A stretch of DNA of 64,000 nt from an uncultured Pelagibacteraceae bacterium (lineage in GTDB: Bacteria; Pseudomonadota; Alphaproteobacteria; Pelagibacterales; Pelagibacteraceae): NCBI GenBank assembly GCA_902599335.1, contig CACKFA010000004.1:1-64000 (forward strand), read 5' to 3'. The notes under the pieces were generated by a model that saw only the letters and a list, made by a program, of their open reading frames with translations, made no database searches and was not told where the DNA came from. A program made the translations under genes and the position numbers. Position 1 is the first letter of the stretch. Each line of letters starts with the position of its first letter. Positions 17,789 through 27,399 of the stretch are shown in pieces.

Positions 17789-18339
17789 TGTCTAAAGAAA
17801 ATTATATTAATAAAATAAAAGATTTACCTGAGTCTTTGAGACAATTTATTGGTCTTATATTTATTACTCTAATAGTAATCATATCTTTTAGTATTTTAAA
17901 TGGAATATTTGGCCAGGGTGATGATTTGGTAAAAAGAATGAAGTTAGAAGAAGAAAGAATTGCTGAAGAAAAAAAACTTAGTGAATTAATATCTAAATTA
18001 CCTTCTGGAATATTGGTTTCATTTGATGGAACTGATCATTACAAATTAACGGATGATGTATATGAGCAAGTATGTAAAGCTACAAAACTAATTCCTCAAA
18101 GAGCAATAATGGGTGCTAATTTCTTAAATTTTAGAGCACATGAGCTATATACAATTAATGGAAATAAAATTGATGAAACTTTTGTAGAGTGGGATCAAGA
18201 AAAAGGTAAATGTTTTGCAGGTTTTACAGTTAGTGGAAATAATGTAGGTGTTGATGAAAGTATTACTATAAGTGGAGAAGCTTTAAGTTTTTTAAGCACT
18301 GGAATTGATACAAGAGTTTATTTTATTAAAAATTTTTAA
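17788..18339 (+). CDS. Single-pass membrane protein of unknown function, 183 aa
   Basis: Starting at the ATG at 17788 (coupled to the MORN gene), this is a 183-residue protein with one transmembrane helix (RQFIGLIFITLIVIISFSIL, residues about 18-37), then a charged coiled-coil-like stretch (RMKLEEERIAEEKKLSELISKL) and an extracytoplasmic C-terminal domain with two Cys. I do not recognise the family. Translational coupling to the MORN protein suggests the two work together at the envelope. The gene sits inside the interval between the TMAO-type binding protein and its ATPase. Confidence 0.8.
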   Translation: MSKENYINKIKDLPESLRQFIGLIFITLIVIISFSILNGIFGQGDDLVKRMKLEEERIAEEKKLSELISKLPSGILVSFDGTDHYKLTDDVYEQVCKATKLIPQRAIMGANFLNFRAHELYTINGNKIDETFVEWDQEKGKCFAGFTVSGNNVGVDESITISGEALSFLSTGIDTRVYFIKNF

Positions 18340-18404
18340 TGAGGAAAGGCAACAATTATTAACATTTTAATTTTATAGAATTTAATATAACTTTAAAACA
18401 ATTT

Positions 18405-19436
18405 ATGTCTGAGACTGTAATCAAATGCGAGTCGGTTTATAAAATTTTTGGAGAAAATGCCAAAAAGATGCTTGAAGAGTCTAACGGCAATGTTGATGCA
18501 AAAACATTTCAGGACAAAGGATGCATAGTTGGAGTTAATAATGCTTCTTTTGAAGTGGCAAAAGGAGAAATGTTAGTAGTAATGGGTTTATCTGGTTCAG
18601 GTAAATCAACACTTCTTAGATGTATTTCAAGATTAACGGATGCTACTGGTGGAAAAATTTTTATTGAAGGTCAAGATTTATTAGAATTAAATAATAAAGA
18701 GCTTATTGAGCTCAGAAGAAATAAAATGGGAATGGTATTTCAAAGTTTTGCTTTGTTACCTCATAAAACAGTTGTTGAGAATATTGCTTTTCCACTTCAG
18801 ATAAAAGGCACTAATACTGAAGACAGTATTAGTAGAGCAATGGAAATGGTAAAACTAGTTGGCCTAGATGGAAGAGAGAATTATTTCCCAAGAGAACTTT
18901 CAGGTGGACAACAACAAAGGGTAGGGATTGCAAGGTCATTAGCAGTAGAGCCTGATATATGGTTTTTAGATGAACCTTTTTCTGCATTAGATCCATTGAT
19001 TAGGAAAGAAATGCAAGATGAGTTTTTAAGACTTCAGGAAAAATTACAGAAGACCATCATGTTCATTACTCATGATTTTGACGAAGCATTAAAGTTAGCT
19101 GATCGAATAGCAATCATGAAAGATGGTATAATCGAACAATTAGATACACCCGCGAATATCGTGCTAAATCCAGCAACTGAATATGTAAGAAAGTTTACTG
19201 AAGAAGTACCGAGAGAGAAGGTTTTAATAATTGAAGATGTAATGGATGCTTCAAGTAAAGATAATTTAGGAGATTTAAAAGTATCAAAAGATGAAATTAT
19301 AGAAAATGTTGCAGAAAAAATACTTACTCAAGAAAAATTGGTAGGAGTAGTTGACTCAAATAATAATATTGTAGGATCAATTAAACCTTCAAAAATAATC
19401 GATACAGTTTTTGGAGGAAGAAAAAACGGTAGTTAA
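18405..19436 (+). CDS. tmoW: ABC transporter ATPase, glycine betaine/TMAO type (TmoW-like)
   Basis: A 343-residue ATPase of the OpuAA/ProV family. Walker A is GLSGSGKST at residues 61-69, the signature is LSGGQQQRVGIARSLA, Walker B is IWFLDEPFSALDP and the switch His is in FITHDFDEAL. After about residue 270 there is a partial CBS-like region (NVAEKILTQEKLVGVVDSNNNIVGSIKPSKI), typical of betaine transporter ATPases. It energises the 717-residue permease 3 bases downstream. It may also serve the orphan ProX/ProW pair at 46415-48362, which lacks an ATPase of its own here. Its ATG has no strong SD. Confidence 0.88.
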   Translation: MSETVIKCESVYKIFGENAKKMLEESNGNVDAKTFQDKGCIVGVNNASFEVAKGEMLVVMGLSGSGKSTLLRCISRLTDATGGKIFIEGQDLLELNNKELIELRRNKMGMVFQSFALLPHKTVVENIAFPLQIKGTNTEDSISRAMEMVKLVGLDGRENYFPRELSGGQQQRVGIARSLAVEPDIWFLDEPFSALDPLIRKEMQDEFLRLQEKLQKTIMFITHDFDEALKLADRIAIMKDGIIEQLDTPANIVLNPATEYVRKFTEEVPREKVLIIEDVMDASSKDNLGDLKVSKDEIIENVAEKILTQEKLVGVVDSNNNIVGSIKPSKIIDTVFGGRKNGS

Positions 19437-19439
19437 AAT

Positions 19440-21593
19440 ATGAAGTATTTAAAAAAATATCCAAAATTATTCCAATGGTTATTTTTGTTAATTGTATTTT
19501 TTTCTTTATGCTTTGCTATTGATGTTCCTGAAACTTATAAATTTATAAGAGGTCAGGCTGAATTTGTTAAAGATCCAAACCAAAGTGTTTACTTTTTTCT
19601 AGGTAAAGAGGTTAGGTACTATGCCTTTGATGTATTTTGGAGATTGCCTCCACTTCTAGGATGGCTGCCTATTTGGATAAACGACTCTTTATTTTTCTTA
19701 ATGAATGAGTGGATGCCAATGGAGTTTTGGAACGAAGATACTCAAGAATTTAAAACTCGACCATTATTATTAGAGATAAGTAGAAATTTAACTTCATTTA
19801 TGACTTTTTTAATTGAATTAATTAGAGAGATTTTACTTGGAGGTTTAGAAACTATTGTTGCATTTACTAGCTGGGATTTTATCGATGCTTATCCTTGGTT
19901 AGAGTTGCCAGGTTTACCTTGGACTATAGTTGCGGCTGGAGCAGCGATACTTTCTTATAAATTAAGTGGAAAAGGATTAGCTTTGTTTGCAGGTTTAACA
20001 ATGATCTACATTTCTATATTTGGTCAATGGAAACCTTCAATGCAAACACTTTCTTTTATACTTGTTGCAGCTCCACTTTCATTCATTTTTGGTTTAGGTC
20101 TGGGTATTGCAGCTTACAAAAGCAAACGTGTTGAAAAAGCACTATACCCAATTCTTCTTGTAATGCAGACCATGCCACAATACGCTGTATTAGTTCCTGC
20201 GCTTGTTCTATTTGGAGTTGGAGATCATGCTGCTGTAATTATTACTATGGTTGTTGCAGTTCCGCCAATGATATTATTAACAATATTGGGATTAAGAGCT
20301 ATACCCCCAGAAGTTATTGAAGCAGGAAGAATGAGCGGATGTACTAATTGGCAACTAATGTTCAAGGTACTAATTCCAACAGCAAGAAGAGATATTTTAA
20401 TTGGTGTTAACCAAGTAATCATGGTTTGTTTTTCAATGGCAGTTATATCTGCGTTCATTGGCGCCAAAGGATTAGGATTTAATTTATTGTTAGCACTTAA
20501 TCAACTAAATATAGGATTGGCACTAGAGGCTGGTTTATGTATTAGTTTAATTGCAATTCTTCTTGATAAAATGTCTTTGGCATGGGCAAATCAGCAACAA
20601 GATTATTTTGGTAATCTTTCATTTTTCCAAAGAAATAAAAACGTAATATTTTTTGCAGCTTCATTCGTAATTGGAATAATTCTTGCATATGTTGGGACTT
20701 TTATTTTCAAAGGTAGTTTTAATTACTTGTTTGAAATTCCTCATAATAAAGGAATATCAACAGCTGATTTTTGGAATAAAGGAGTTGATTGGATTTTTGA
20801 TACTTTCTTCGTGTATATTAAAGCATTCAATACATGGTTAATTCAAGATGTGCTTCAGCCGATGAGAGCTTTATATTTAAGAATGCCTGCAGTAGCTACA
20901 TTGGTACTAGCAGTTGGTGCAGGATATTTAATTGGGGGAGTTCGATCAGCATTAGTTGTTGCTGCTTTGACTTTATTTATAGCATTAAGTCCATGGTGGG
21001 ATAGAGCATTAGTAACGTTATACATGGCAACTTTTGGTGTAGTTATTTCTTGTTTAATAGGATTTACAGTTGGAACACTATGTTTTCAAAACAAAAAATC
21101 TGCTGCATTTATGTTAGGTGTTTGCGATATATTTCAAACATTCCCATCATTTGTATATTTAATTCCTGTAATGATGCTTTTTGGAATAACAGATACATCT
21201 GTTTTAATTGCTGTAATTGTCTATGCAACAATTCCTGCAACTAGATATACAATAGAAGGACTTAGAAGTGTTCCTGTTGGCTTACATGAAGCTGCAACAA
21301 TGTCTGGTGTAAATAAATTTCAAAGATTAACAAAAATTGAGTTTCCATTAGCATTTCCACATATGATGCTTGGTTTAAATCAAACAATAGTTTTTGCTTT
21401 ATTTATGGTGATAATTGGAGCTTTCATCGGTACAGAAGATCTTGGTCAATACATTTTAAAAGCACTTTCAGATAAAAATGGAGCAGGAATTGGTTTAACT
21501 CTCGGTATCTGTGTTGCGTTTATAGGATTGATTTTTGATAATTTGATTAGAACTTGGGTTGGAAAAAGAAAAAAACATCTTGGCATAGCTTAG
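19440..21593 (+). CDS. tmoV: Fused double permease of the TMAO/betaine ABC transporter (TmoV-like)
   Basis: A 717-residue membrane protein holding two ProW-type permease domains in tandem. Each has an EAA loop that docks the ATPase: EAGRMSGCTNWQLMFKVLIP around residue 295 and EAATMSGVNKFQRLTKIEFP around residue 620. Typical ProW is about 300-350 residues, so this is a true fusion giving both transmembrane halves in one chain. Extra hydrophobic segments at the N-terminus and around residues 400-510 join them. It forms the membrane part with the upstream ATPase and the binding protein at 16385. Substrate (TMAO, betaine or choline) is inferred from the adjacent tdm and nearby tmm. Confidence 0.87.
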   Translation: MKYLKKYPKLFQWLFLLIVFFSLCFAIDVPETYKFIRGQAEFVKDPNQSVYFFLGKEVRYYAFDVFWRLPPLLGWLPIWINDSLFFLMNEWMPMEFWNEDTQEFKTRPLLLEISRNLTSFMTFLIELIREILLGGLETIVAFTSWDFIDAYPWLELPGLPWTIVAAGAAILSYKLSGKGLALFAGLTMIYISIFGQWKPSMQTLSFILVAAPLSFIFGLGLGIAAYKSKRVEKALYPILLVMQTMPQYAVLVPALVLFGVGDHAAVIITMVVAVPPMILLTILGLRAIPPEVIEAGRMSGCTNWQLMFKVLIPTARRDILIGVNQVIMVCFSMAVISAFIGAKGLGFNLLLALNQLNIGLALEAGLCISLIAILLDKMSLAWANQQQDYFGNLSFFQRNKNVIFFAASFVIGIILAYVGTFIFKGSFNYLFEIPHNKGISTADFWNKGVDWIFDTFFVYIKAFNTWLIQDVLQPMRALYLRMPAVATLVLAVGAGYLIGGVRSALVVAALTLFIALSPWWDRALVTLYMATFGVVISCLIGFTVGTLCFQNKKSAAFMLGVCDIFQTFPSFVYLIPVMMLFGITDTSVLIAVIVYATIPATRYTIEGLRSVPVGLHEAATMSGVNKFQRLTKIEFPLAFPHMMLGLNQTIVFALFMVIIGAFIGTEDLGQYILKALSDKNGAGIGLTLGICVAFIGLIFDNLIRTWVGKRKKHLGIA

Positions 21594-21597
21594 TATT

Positions 21598-23076
21598 TTG
21601 AAAAAATTTATTGTCTCCATTGATCAAGGAACAACCTCGTCAAGAGTTGTTTTGTTTGACACTAAAGGGAACATTAAATTTATTTCTCAATATGAATTTA
21701 AACAATACTTTCCTAGAAATGGATGGGTAGAACATAATCCAAATGAAATTTGGTCGACAACACTTAAAGCATTAAAGCAAGTAATTAAAAAAACTAAAAG
21801 TTTAAAAGGTAATATACTCACTATTGGAATTACGAATCAAAGGGAAACTACAATTTTGTGGAATAAAAAAACTGGAAAACCTATTTATAATGCGATCGTA
21901 TGGCAAGATAGAAGAACCCAGGTATATTGTAAATCTCTAAAGAATAAAAATTATGAAAATACTTTTAGAAAAAAAACAGGGTTATTTATAGATCCTTATT
22001 TTTCTGCCACTAAAATAAAATGGATTTTAGATAATGTTAAAGTTTCAAAAAAATTACTAAAAACTAATAATTTATTGTTTGGTACGGTGGATACCTTCTT
22101 GATCTGGAAATTAACTAAAGGTAAACAGCATTTAACCGAAGCTACCAACGCAAGTAGAACCATGTTGTTTAATATCAATAACAATAAATGGGATAATGAA
22201 ATTTTACAGAAATTAAAAATTCCAAGGAGTATCTTGCCTGAGGTAAAAAATTCTGCAGATAATTTTGGAAAAACAGATAAGAGAGTTACAGGAAAAGAAA
22301 TACCCATTTCAGCTGTTTTAGGAGATCAACAAGCAGCAGCTGTAGGACAAGCTTGTTTTGAAAAAGGATCTATAAAAAGTACTTATGGTACTGGTGCTTT
22401 TGTAATAATGAACACTGGATCAAAAAAAATAAATTCAAAAAATAAGTTATTAACTACAATATGTTACCGATTGAATAATAAGACTACGTATGCTCTTGAA
22501 GGATCTATTTTCATAGCAGGAGCAGGCGTACAATGGTTAAGGGATAAAATTAAATTAATAAACAATGCTTATGAAACTGAAAAAATAGCTAAATCAACAA
22601 AAAGCAATAATGAAGTTTATGTTGTCCCAGCTTTTAGTGGAATAGGCGCACCTTATTGGAGACCTGACGCCAGAGGTTTAATAACAGGACTTACAAGAGA
22701 TAGTGATTGGAAAACTTTAGTGAGAGCAACCGTCGAGTCTGTCGCTTATCAAAGTTATGACTTATTTTATTCAATGAATAAAGATGGTTTAAAGCCTAGA
22801 ATAGTTAAAATTGATGGGGGTATGGTAGCTAATAATTGGTTCTCACAATTTTTGGCAGATGTAATTAATTTAAAAGTAATTCGACCTAAAGTCTTAGAAA
22901 CCACTGCTTTAGGAGCAGCTTTGTTTGCAGGTTATCAAATAGGAGAATTCAAATCATTAAATCAAATTAAAAATACATGGAAAAAAGACACAGCTTTTAA
23001 GCCGAAAATTAATAAAAAACTAAGAAATCATATATTGCATGGTTGGAAGCAAGCAATTAAAAAAACCTTAGCATAA
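21598..23076 (+). CDS. glpK: Glycerol kinase
   Basis: A 492-residue FGGY-family kinase matching GlpK in length. It begins with the phosphate-1 motif SIDQGTTSSRVVLFD, has GITNQRETTILW and YNAIVWQDRRT for glycerol binding, GDQQAAAVGQACF (phosphate 2) and DGGMVANNWFSQFLAD (adenosine loop). It phosphorylates glycerol to sn-glycerol 3-phosphate in the cytoplasm. The start codon is TTG, 4 bases after the permease stop, so it is co-transcribed with the transporter genes. Next is a glycerol-3-phosphate dehydrogenase, making a two-step glycerol module attached to the TMAO transporter, an unusual linkage. Confidence 0.93.
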   Translation: MKKFIVSIDQGTTSSRVVLFDTKGNIKFISQYEFKQYFPRNGWVEHNPNEIWSTTLKALKQVIKKTKSLKGNILTIGITNQRETTILWNKKTGKPIYNAIVWQDRRTQVYCKSLKNKNYENTFRKKTGLFIDPYFSATKIKWILDNVKVSKKLLKTNNLLFGTVDTFLIWKLTKGKQHLTEATNASRTMLFNINNNKWDNEILQKLKIPRSILPEVKNSADNFGKTDKRVTGKEIPISAVLGDQQAAAVGQACFEKGSIKSTYGTGAFVIMNTGSKKINSKNKLLTTICYRLNNKTTYALEGSIFIAGAGVQWLRDKIKLINNAYETEKIAKSTKSNNEVYVVPAFSGIGAPYWRPDARGLITGLTRDSDWKTLVRATVESVAYQSYDLFYSMNKDGLKPRIVKIDGGMVANNWFSQFLADVINLKVIRPKVLETTALGAALFAGYQIGEFKSLNQIKNTWKKDTAFKPKINKKLRNHILHGWKQAIKKTLA

Positions 23077-23083
23077 AGATAAA

Positions 23084-24040
23084 ATGAAAAAAATATTAAT
23101 TGTTGGTGCTGGAGCTATGGGAGCTGCTTTCTCGATACCATTGTTAGATAATGGTCACTCGGTTACATTGACAGAGCCATATAATTTTAAATTATTGCAA
23201 AAATTAAACTTAAAAAAAAAAATTCATCCATCATTAAATATAAACTTACCACAAAAATTAAAAATAAATAAATTTTCAAGCGACATCTTAAATCAGAAAT
23301 GGGACTTAATTGTAATTGCTGTGAGTTCTATTGGTATAGACTTAATTGGAAAAAATCTTTCAAAAATTAAAAATAAATCACCTATTTTAGTATTAACAAA
23401 AGGTCTTAAATTAGATGGTAGGAATTTAATTTCAATGTCTAGCCTATTAAAAAAATATAATAAAAATTTAAATATTTCAGTTTTGAAAGGCCCGTGTTTA
23501 GCAAAAGAATTAGCTAAAAAAGTTAAAAGTTTCACTGTTGTTGCGAACAAAAATATTAATATTGCAAAAAAAATTGGAAAATTAATTTCAACAAATTATT
23601 ATCAAACTGAATTTAGTAGAGATGTTAACGGAGTTGAATTTTTATCTGCTATAAAAAATATTTATTCAATGATCATTGGAGCTGGACAATGGCACAATAC
23701 ATCATCGGCTTTATTCCGAAAATCAATTGATGAAATGAAATATCTTGCAAATTATTTTAAAGGAAAAAAAGAAACTGTTTATGGTCTGGCAGGTTTAGGA
23801 GATTTATACGTGAGTGCAATGGGAGGAAGAAATAGTAAAATGGGAGAATATCTTGGAAAAGGCTATACTTTTACCTGGGCAAAGAAAAAGTTTATGAAAA
23901 ACGATACAGTAGAAGGTGCTGATTTAGCAATAGAAATTGCTCCTTTTGTATTTAAAAAAATTAATAAACGAAAAGTTCCGTTAATGATCTCTTTATTAGA
24001 GTCAATTGTTAAAAACAAAAAATTAAAAATTAAATATTAA
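23084..24040 (+). CDS. NAD(P)-dependent glycerol-3-phosphate dehydrogenase-like protein
   Basis: A 318-residue protein with an N-terminal Rossmann motif (ILIVGAGAMGAAFSIPLLDNGH), the LTKGLK block, SVLKGPCLAKEL and the C-terminal catalytic VEFLSAIKNIYSMIIGAGQW and YGLAGLGDLYVSAMGGRNSKMGEYLGKG blocks of GpsA. It interconverts glycerol 3-phosphate and dihydroxyacetone phosphate. It follows glpK by 7 bases, so here it may act in the catabolic direction, although the family usually works in phospholipid synthesis. Several substitutions make it a divergent GpsA, and a second housekeeping GpsA may exist elsewhere. It converges on tmm with a 4-base gap. Confidence 0.85.
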   Translation: MKKILIVGAGAMGAAFSIPLLDNGHSVTLTEPYNFKLLQKLNLKKKIHPSLNINLPQKLKINKFSSDILNQKWDLIVIAVSSIGIDLIGKNLSKIKNKSPILVLTKGLKLDGRNLISMSSLLKKYNKNLNISVLKGPCLAKELAKKVKSFTVVANKNINIAKKIGKLISTNYYQTEFSRDVNGVEFLSAIKNIYSMIIGAGQWHNTSSALFRKSIDEMKYLANYFKGKKETVYGLAGLGDLYVSAMGGRNSKMGEYLGKGYTFTWAKKKFMKNDTVEGADLAIEIAPFVFKKINKRKVPLMISLLESIVKNKKLKIKY

Positions 24041-24044
24041 TTTT

Positions 24045-25376
24045 CTATTTATTTAAAAAAGTTTTCATAGAGTCATCCATCGCTTTTTCCCAAGGTGTGT
24101 GATGAATTGGTGCAACTGATCCAGTCACAGGAGATGAAAATGATTTATTTCTATAAGTTAGAATATCCTCTACTTTATGATGTTCCCATTCTTTGAAATG
24201 TTTCCTAATTAATTCAAAATCAATTTTAGGATAATCGGACATATCATGAAGTTCTTTGGTATACTCCGTTTGAAAATCAATCATTTGATCAGGATTTTCT
24301 AATTTTTCTTCCATTGAAACCCACTTATTAATGTCTTTATCTATTTCATCATTACTAGGCATTTTGATTTTCCCCATTATCACATCTCTTGCATACCATC
24401 CTTGACAATCAAACATATTAAATGTGTGAAACTGATCCTGCATACCTAAATATAAAAGTTTATGATTATCTTGCCACACAACTCCTTTGTAAAGTTTTGG
24501 TGGATATAATCTGTTATGTGTTTTTAATTTTAAGCTTTCATCTAAAAATGGGAAATGATGCAAATACCCTGTACACAAAATAACTACGTCAGCATTTTGT
24601 TCAGTTCCATCCTTAAATATGGCTTTTTTCCCATCTAACCTGTCTAAGTAATAAACTTCTTTCATGCCTTTTGGCCATTTGAAACCCATTGGGTTATGCC
24701 TGTAACCGATTGTTACACTTTTAGCACCATACTTATTACATTGTAGAGCCACATCTTCTGCAGAATAACTGCTCCCTAAAACAATTACATCTTTTCCTCT
24801 AAATTCTTCAGCATCTCTAAAATCATGTGAGTGCATTATTCTTCCTGGAAAAGAATTCATTCCTTCATACTCAGGAATAAAAGGTACGGAAAAATGACCC
24901 GTCGAGACTACCACATAATCAAACGTTTCATTTAAAATTTTATTATTTACTTTGTCCTGGTAGCTAATTTCAAACTTATCATTTTTATAAACAGTATTTG
25001 TAACTCTTGTATTAAATTTAATCTTACTTTTTATATTTCCTTTGCTCACTCTTCCTAAAATATAATCTTGCAGCACCTCTCTCGGAGGGAAAGAGGGAAT
25101 TGGTTTTCCAAAATGTTCATCAAAAGAATAATCAGCAAATTCTAAACACTCTTTAGGTCCATTAGACCATAAGTATCTGTACATACTGTTAGGCACAGGA
25201 TCTCCGTATTGATCTGAACCAGTTCTCCAGTTGTAGTTCCATAAACCACCCCAACTTTCTTGTTTTTCAAAGCAAACTATTTCTGGAATTTTTTCTCCTT
25301 TATTTTCTAAATGCTCAAATGCTCTTAAAATTGAAAGTCCACATGGACCAGCGCCTATAATTGCTACTTTTGACAT
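24045..25376 (-). CDS. tmm: Trimethylamine monooxygenase (flavin-containing monooxygenase)
   Basis: Starting at the ATG at 25376 (SD AGGA about 8 bases upstream), this is a 443-residue FMO. The FAD motif IIGAGPCG is at residues 6-13, the FMO signature FPGRIMHSHDF and the NADPH motif GSSYSAEDVALQCNKYGAK follow, and RYLWSNGPKECLEFADYSFDEHFGKPIPSFPPREVL and YLGMQDQFHTFNMFDCQ match bacterial Tmm very closely. It oxidises trimethylamine to TMAO with NADPH and O2, feeding Tdm. An in-frame upstream start at 25424 lacks an SD and adds a non-family extension. It is divergent from the alcohol dehydrogenase gene. Confidence 0.94.
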   Translation of the reverse strand: MSKVAIIGAGPCGLSILRAFEHLENKGEKIPEIVCFEKQESWGGLWNYNWRTGSDQYGDPVPNSMYRYLWSNGPKECLEFADYSFDEHFGKPIPSFPPREVLQDYILGRVSKGNIKSKIKFNTRVTNTVYKNDKFEISYQDKVNNKILNETFDYVVVSTGHFSVPFIPEYEGMNSFPGRIMHSHDFRDAEEFRGKDVIVLGSSYSAEDVALQCNKYGAKSVTIGYRHNPMGFKWPKGMKEVYYLDRLDGKKAIFKDGTEQNADVVILCTGYLHHFPFLDESLKLKTHNRLYPPKLYKGVVWQDNHKLLYLGMQDQFHTFNMFDCQGWYARDVIMGKIKMPSNDEIDKDINKWVSMEEKLENPDQMIDFQTEYTKELHDMSDYPKIDFELIRKHFKEWEHHKVEDILTYRNKSFSSPVTGSVAPIHHTPWEKAMDDSMKTFLNK

Positions 25377-25453
25377 AGAATTTTTCCTATCATTAATAAA
25401 TTTATAAATATATCTTACTAACAATTTTTAAAAAAATAAAATTATATTTTGTT
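25377..25453. promoter_or_regulatory. Short divergent control region between tmm and the Fe-type alcohol dehydrogenase
   Basis: Only 77 bases of almost pure A/T separate the two start codons. It must carry both promoters, which probably overlap, implying shared or mutually exclusive regulation. TTATAAATATA near 25403-25413 is a plausible -10 type element for tmm. No clear operator repeat is visible. Confidence 0.4.
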
Positions 25454-26611
25454 ATGGGTATCAATTGGAATTATCCAACCACTATGTGGATAGGAGAAAA
25501 TAGAATTGAAGATTTATCCTTAGCCTGCAAAGAGTTAAATATTTCAAATCCATTATTTGTAACAGACAAAGATTTAATTAACTTAGATTTAATAAAAAAT
25601 ATAATATTAAGATTAAAAAAAAGTTTTCAAAATTTAGCTACTTTTTCTAACTTTACGGGAAATCCAATTGGAGAAAATGTGCAAGAAGGCGTTAAAGTTT
25701 ATAATACCTCGAATTGTGATGGTGTAATAGCTTTAGGAGGCGGAAGTGGTTTAGATGTTGGAAAAGCTATAGCATTGATGTCTAATCAATCTCGACCGTT
25801 ATGGGATTTTGAAGATATTAGTGATTACTGGACACGAGCTGATAGTTCTAAAATTTCAAAAATCATTGCAGTTCCAACCACTGCAGGAACAGGATCCGAA
25901 ACTGGTAGAGCATCTGCAATAATAAATAAAGAGACAGGTGCAAAAAAAATTATTTTTCACCCAAAAATGTTACCTTCGATTGTGATTTTAGATCCTTTAC
26001 TTACATTAGATTTATCTCCAAGATTAACAGCAGCAACCGGAATGGATGCGCTTGCACATAATTTAGAAGCTTTTTGTGCACCAGGATATCATCCAATGGC
26101 TGATGGTATGGCAATAGAAGGAATGAAACTAATTAAAAATTCATTAATTAAAGCATTCACAAATGGAAAAGATGTTAAGGCTAGAATGGATTTACTTTCT
26201 GCTGCTTCAATGGGCTCGACTGCATTTCAGAAGGGACTGGGGGCAATTCACTCATTGAGCCACCCTGTAAATGGTAAATTCAATGTTCACCATGGCTTAT
26301 CAAATGCAATATTTATGCCTTATGTTTTGACATTTAATAAACACTCAATTGAAAATAAAATAATATCAATTTGTGATTATCTTAATTTAAATAAAAATTT
26401 TGATAGTTTTTTAAATTGGATTTTGGAATTAAGACAAAATTTAGATATTCCACACAAATTATCAGATGTGATGGATTGTAATAATATTGATTTAGATGAA
26501 CTTTCCTTAATGGCATTTGAGGATCCATCTACAGGAGGAAATCCCAAAAAATTAAGTCAAAATGATCTAAAAGAAATGTATATAAAAAGTATTTCTGGAG
26601 AATTATTTTAA
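25454..26611 (+). CDS. Iron-containing alcohol dehydrogenase
   Basis: A 385-residue group III alcohol dehydrogenase. Nucleotide binding is shown by ALGGGSGLDVGKAIALM, and metal binding by the family blocks TTAGTGSETGRASAII, GMDALAHNLEAFCAPGYHPMADG and the later HSLSHPVNGKFNVHHGLSNAIFMPYV with the His ligands. It reduces an aldehyde or oxidises an alcohol with NAD(P). It is divergent from tmm and overlaps a class I amidotransferase gene by one base. A role in handling formaldehyde from TMAO demethylation, or an amine-derived aldehyde, is possible, but the substrate cannot be read from the sequence. Confidence 0.88.
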   Translation: MGINWNYPTTMWIGENRIEDLSLACKELNISNPLFVTDKDLINLDLIKNIILRLKKSFQNLATFSNFTGNPIGENVQEGVKVYNTSNCDGVIALGGGSGLDVGKAIALMSNQSRPLWDFEDISDYWTRADSSKISKIIAVPTTAGTGSETGRASAIINKETGAKKIIFHPKMLPSIVILDPLLTLDLSPRLTAATGMDALAHNLEAFCAPGYHPMADGMAIEGMKLIKNSLIKAFTNGKDVKARMDLLSAASMGSTAFQKGLGAIHSLSHPVNGKFNVHHGLSNAIFMPYVLTFNKHSIENKIISICDYLNLNKNFDSFLNWILELRQNLDIPHKLSDVMDCNNIDLDELSLMAFEDPSTGGNPKKLSQNDLKEMYIKSISGELF

Positions 26612-27399
26612 TGAAAAAAATATTGATAGTAGAAGGAAACTTACGAGAAGAAAATCAAAGTTTTTCTGCAGCTGGTATTCAAACACATACAGAAAGCCTT
26701 AAAGATAGTTTAGCGTTTTTTACAGATAAATTAGAAACCCACGTGGTTAATCCTTCTTCAGATGAAAATATTTATAAAAATATTGATGCACTTGAAAGCT
26801 ACGATGGTCTTATTTGGGGAGGAAGTAGCTTAAATATTTATAACAATACTCCAGAAATAAAAAGGCAAATTGATTTTATGAAAGAGTGTCAGAAAAAAAT
26901 TAAAAAAATTCTAGCAATTTGTTGGGGCATGCAAGTAGCTGTGACTGCAGCAGGAGGTGAGGTAAAAAAAGCAACAAAAGGATCTCATAGAGGGATTGCC
27001 TCAAATATAGAAGTTAATGAGAATGGTTTAAACCATCCACTTTATAAAAATAAAAATAAAAAATTTAATACGCCAGCATTTAATTTTGATGAAGTAGTTA
27101 CAATGCCAGAAAATTCAATTTTATTAGCCTCAAACTCAATAAATAATGTTCAAGGAATAAATTTTAATGTTGGTAACTGTAATATATGGGGCCTTCAATA
27201 CCACCCTGAGATTACTTATAATAAAATGATCAATTTAATTATTTTTAGAAAAAAAAGACTTTTAGAAAAAGGTGCTTTTAAAGATGAGGATGAAATCGAT
27301 AATCATATTAAATATATAGAAACTGAGAATAATAAATTAGATAAAGTTTCTAGAATGAGAGAATTGGAGAACTGGTTAGACTATCTAAATTTAGAATAA
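26611..27399 (+). CDS. Class I glutamine amidotransferase domain protein
   Basis: A 262-residue stand-alone GATase1 protein. The nucleophile Cys is in [16 protein letters not shown], and the His-Glu pair is in [10 protein letters not shown], giving a complete Cys-His-Glu triad. Such proteins hydrolyse gamma-glutamyl amides (glutamine, gamma-glutamyl amines) and hand the amine to a partner, or act alone like PuuD. Coupled to the alcohol dehydrogenase gene and facing tmm, it could hydrolyse a gamma-glutamyl derivative of a methylated amine; this is inference. It converges on fhs with the two stop regions overlapping by 9 bases. Confidence 0.82.
   Translation: MKKILIVEGNLREENQSFSAAGIQTHTESLKDSLAFFTDKLETHVVNPSSDENIYKNIDALESYDGLIWGGSSLNIYNNTPEIKRQIDFMKECQKKIKKILAICWGMQVAVTAAGGEVKKATKGSHRGIASNIEVNENGLNHPLYKNKNKKFNTPAFNFDEVVTMPENSILLASNSINNVQGINFNVGNCNIWGLQYHPEITYNKMINLIIFRKKRLLEKGAFKDEDEIDNHIKYIETENNKLDKVSRMRELENWLDYLNLE

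Noticed and set aside
25376..25424. Upstream start at 25424 for tmm
   Set aside because: The added residues precede the normal Tmm N-terminus and no SD is present there; the ATG at 25376 has AGGA at suitable spacing.
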